Below, one piece after another: positions 7,217-9,785 of a stretch of DNA of 9,785 nt. Position 1 is the stretch's first letter. Every line of letters begins with the position of its first letter. This DNA is from Actinomycetota bacterium (GTDB lineage: Bacteria > Actinomycetota > Actinomycetes > Nanopelagicales > Nanopelagicaceae), in contig WLMP01000030.1 in the NCBI GenBank assembly GCA_009700155.1, positions 1 through 9,785 on the forward strand, given 5' to 3'. The position numbers were made by a program, and so were the translations under genes. The notes below the pieces were generated by a model. It was not told the origin of the DNA. It saw nothing but the letters and a program-made list of their open reading frames with translations, and did not search any database.

Positions 7217-7245
7217 AGTTTAAAGGTTTTGGCTAGGTTTTTCGA
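7217..7245 (-). promoter_or_regulatory. Candidate promoter for dxs, possibly leaderless
   Basis: Read on the minus strand, TAAACT (7222 to 7217) and TCGAAA (7245 to 7240) each match four of six consensus bases and are 17 bp apart. The start point would fall on the dxs ATG, fitting the lack of a Shine-Dalgarno. The spacer contains AAAACCT twice (7241-7235 and 7230-7224). The whole acnA-dxs gap is 35 bp with no terminator, so read-through is also likely. Confidence 0.3.
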
Positions 7246-9785
7246 TCACTTATTAAGTAATGAGCGCAATACATACTGCATGATGCCCCCATGGCGATAG
7301 TAATCTGCCTCACCTGGGGTATCGATGCGCAAATTCGCCTTAAATGTTTTATCCCCTGCAGTTACTGTTACCTCTTTAGGTGTTACACCCTTGTTTAGCT
7401 CTTCAACCCCTGTAATCGTAAATTCTTCACTTCCATCTAATCCAAGTGTTGCTGCACTTTGACCATCTTTAAATTGAAGCGGTAATACTCCCATTCCAAT
7501 TAAATTTGATCTGTGAATTCTTTCAAAAGATTCAGCGATTACCGCTCTTACGCCAAGTAATGCTGTTCCCTTAGCAGCCCAATCTCTAGATGAACCAGAG
7601 CCGTACTCTTTTCCTGCCAAAATAACTAATGGTATTGCAGCATTTATATATGCCTGAGAAGCTTCATAAATTGTTGTCTGCTCACCATTTGCTAAAAAGT
7701 TCCTAGTAAATCCGCCTTCAACTCCATTAAGTAGCAAATTCTTTAACCGAATATTTGCAAATGTACCCCGGATCATTACTTCATGATTTCCTCGCCGAGA
7801 TCCATAAGAGTTAAAATCTGCCTTATCAATTCCATTTTCTGCTAAATACTTACCCGCTGGTGAGTCAGCTTTGATATTTCCGGCTGGTGAAATGTGGTCA
7901 GTTGTAACCGAATCACCCAGAACTGCAAGGACTCTTGCACCCTTAATATCAGTAACAGCTTTAGGTTGTTTTGGCATTCCATCAAAGTATGGTGGTTTTC
8001 TAACATAAGTTGATTTCTTATCCCACTCAAAGGTATTTCCAGTTGGAGTATCTAATGACTTCCAGCGCTTATCACCTTCAAAAACTGAGGCGTAATCCTT
8101 TGTAAACATTTCAGATGAAATCGATGTGCTAATTACTTGATCTATTTCCTCAGTAGTTGGCCAAATATCCTTAAGGTAAACAGCTTTTCCATCAGATCCA
8201 TTACCAATTGGATCCTTTTCAAAATCATGATCCATAGTTCCTGTTAAAGCGTAGGCAACAACTAATGGCGGTGATGCTAAGTAATTCATTTTTACATCTG
8301 GTGATATTCGGCCTTCGAAATTGCGATTTCCAGATAAAACAGCAGAAACTGCTAAGTCATTCTCGTTTATTGCTTTACTGATTTCAATTGGAAGTGGGCC
8401 TGAATTTCCAATACAGGTAACACAGCCATATCCAACAAGATTAAAACCTAGCTTTTCCATATAGGGAGTTAAGCCAGAGCGATCATAGTAATCCGTAACT
8501 ACTTTAGATCCAGGGGCAAGGGTGGTTTTAACCCATGGCTTACTGGTTAAACCCTTCTCGACAGCTTTCTTTGCAAGTAAAGCTGCACCGATCATTACTG
8601 ATGGATTGGAAGTGTTAGTACATGAAGTAATCGAGGCAATTACAACATCTCCATTAGTAACGGTAGTTGCCTTACCGTTTACATTTACAGCAATTTTTGA
8701 TTTGTTTGTTTTATCAGTGAAGTAGGTCGGTAAAACCTTCTCGTAAGAAACCTTTGCTTCACTTAGTGAAATTTTATCTTGAGGCCGCTTTGGGCCAGCA
8801 ATTGATGGCACAACTGTTGCCAAATCTAGTTCTAACTTTTCAGAGAATCTAGGTGAAGCTTTTGGATCATGCCAAAGCCCATTTACTTTTGCATACTTTT
8901 CAACTAATTCAATCTGCTCATTATTTCTGCCAGTAAATTTTAGATACTTAATAGTTTCTTCATCAATTGGAAAAATTGCACAGGTCGATCCATACTCTGG
9001 AGACATATTTCCAATTGTTGCCCGATTTGCCATCGGAAGCGCACTTACTCCAGGTCCATAAAATTCAACAAACTTTCCAACTACACCATGTTTGCGCAAC
9101 ATTTGAGTAATTGTTAAAACTAAGTCAGTTGCAGTTGTACCAACTGGTAACTGCCCATTTAACTTAAATCCAACTACTTTTGGAATTAACATCGACACCG
9201 GTTGACCAAGTAGTGCAGCCTCAGCTTCAATGCCGCCAACTCCCCAACCAAGAACTCCTAAACCGTTAACCATTGTGGTGTGAGAGTCAGTTCCAACCAC
9301 CGTGTCTGGGTATGCCCTAAGTTTTCCGTCGACGACTCGACTCATTACAACTCTAGCCAAGTATTCAATATTTACTTGATGAACAATTCCAGTTCCAGGA
9401 GGTACTACCTTGAACTCATCAAATGCAGTTTGTCCCCATCTTAAAAATCTATACCGCTCTTTATTTCGCTGGTATTCAATATCTACATTTTGCTCAAATG
9501 AATCCTTAGTACCAAATAAATCTGCAATTACTGAGTGGTCAATAACTAATTCAGCAGGAGAAAGTGGATTTACCTTTGCTGGATCTCCACCTAGATCTGC
9601 AATTGCCTCACGCATTGTTGCCAGATCCACAATACAAGGCACACCCGTAAAATCCTGCATAATAACTCGAGCTGGCGTAAATTGAATCTCAGTATCAGGT
9701 TCAGTAGAAGGATCCCACGCAGCTAATTTTTCAATTTGTGCGGCTGTGATATTTGCACCGTCTTCGGTGCGAAGTAAGTTTTCAA
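7246..9785 (-). CDS. acnA: Aconitate hydratase, AcnA/IRP1 type (5' end outside window)
   Basis: Aconitase isomerises citrate and isocitrate in the TCA cycle using a [4Fe-4S] cluster. The gene is cut by the right edge. The ATG at 9660-9658 is not the start: the frame stays open to 9783 and encodes 41 more residues in family style ([28 protein letters not shown]). That makes 845 visible residues; the family is usually about 890-940, so roughly 50 or more are missing. Numbering from Met 9660, [11 protein letters not shown] is at 123-133, cluster ligands are C347 (SCTNTSNPS, codon 8620-8622) and C413 and C416 ([10 protein letters not shown]), and the swivel-domain active-site loop [13 protein letters not shown] is at 686-698. 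The layout is AcnA, not AcnB. The TGA stop is 35 bp before dxs. Its promoter is not visible. Confidence 0.96.
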   Translation of the reverse strand, partial: ENLLRTEDGANITAAQIEKLAAWDPSTEPDTEIQFTPARVIMQDFTGVPCIVDLATMREAIADLGGDPAKVNPLSPAELVIDHSVIADLFGTKDSFEQNVDIEYQRNKERYRFLRWGQTAFDEFKVVPPGTGIVHQVNIEYLARVVMSRVVDGKLRAYPDTVVGTDSHTTMVNGLGVLGWGVGGIEAEAALLGQPVSMLIPKVVGFKLNGQLPVGTTATDLVLTITQMLRKHGVVGKFVEFYGPGVSALPMANRATIGNMSPEYGSTCAIFPIDEETIKYLKFTGRNNEQIELVEKYAKVNGLWHDPKASPRFSEKLELDLATVVPSIAGPKRPQDKISLSEAKVSYEKVLPTYFTDKTNKSKIAVNVNGKATTVTNGDVVIASITSCTNTSNPSVMIGAALLAKKAVEKGLTSKPWVKTTLAPGSKVVTDYYDRSGLTPYMEKLGFNLVGYGCVTCIGNSGPLPIEISKAINENDLAVSAVLSGNRNFEGRISPDVKMNYLASPPLVVAYALTGTMDHDFEKDPIGNGSDGKAVYLKDIWPTTEEIDQVISTSISSEMFTKDYASVFEGDKRWKSLDTPTGNTFEWDKKSTYVRKPPYFDGMPKQPKAVTDIKGARVLAVLGDSVTTDHISPAGNIKADSPAGKYLAENGIDKADFNSYGSRRGNHEVMIRGTFANIRLKNLLLNGVEGGFTRNFLANGEQTTIYEASQAYINAAIPLVILAGKEYGSGSSRDWAAKGTALLGVRAVIAESFERIHRSNLIGMGVLPLQFKDGQSAATLGLDGSEEFTITGVEELNKGVTPKEVTVTAGDKTFKANLRIDTPGEADYYRHGGIMQYVLRSLLNK

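Noticed and set aside
9658..9660. ATG as the acnA start codon
   Set aside because: The same frame remains open upstream to the window edge and encodes 41 residues typical of aconitase ([19 protein letters not shown]), so this Met is internal.
9755..9770. Perfect hairpin GCACCG-TCTT-CGGTGC
   Set aside because: It lies inside acnA codons for the family-conserved RTEDGA stretch, so protein conservation explains it; no T-run follows on either strand.

Overview
The window is an AT-rich, tightly packed piece of a bacterial chromosome. Every gene is a housekeeping type and every one looks actinobacterial: a DUF3000 protein beside an HRDC-containing ribonuclease D, a FadA/FadB-type beta-oxidation pair, an actinobacterial-style DXP synthase and an AcnA-type aconitase. 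Actinobacterial protein signatures combined with low GC and very short spacers suggest a streamlined aquatic actinobacterium, such as the freshwater acI group (Nanopelagicales). That placement is an inference from style and gene content, not from a marker gene.

Layout. Positions 23-1861 on the plus strand hold a DUF3000 gene and a ribonuclease D gene only 6 bp apart, probably one transcript. Positions 1862-2023 are the only real intergenic region. It holds a candidate promoter, a good Shine-Dalgarno, and several short inverted and direct repeats that may be operators. Positions 2024-5334 hold thiolase and hydratase/dehydrogenase genes with TAATG stop-start coupling. On the minus strand are dxs (7210 to 5276) and, upstream of it, acnA (beyond 9785 to 7246). 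acnA runs off the right edge, so its true start is not in the window.

The two halves converge. The last 59 bp of the fad operon and of dxs overlap, so 18 C-terminal Dxs residues are read antisense to the conserved end of the FadB-type protein. No strong intrinsic terminator separates the strands; only a weak AT-rich hairpin lies 30 bp past the fad stop codon.

Function. The thiolase and the multifunctional enzyme together give the hydratase, dehydrogenase and thiolase steps of fatty acid beta-oxidation and yield acetyl-CoA. Aconitase acts in the TCA cycle that burns this acetyl-CoA. DXP synthase starts the non-mevalonate isoprenoid pathway. Ribonuclease D trims RNA 3' ends; the DUF3000 partner has no known function. 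I see no mobile element, CRISPR array, tRNA, rRNA or phage gene. I found no convincing new multi-gene system. The points most worth a second look are the coding overlap, the repeat-rich fad promoter region, and the tight DUF3000-ribonuclease D pairing.
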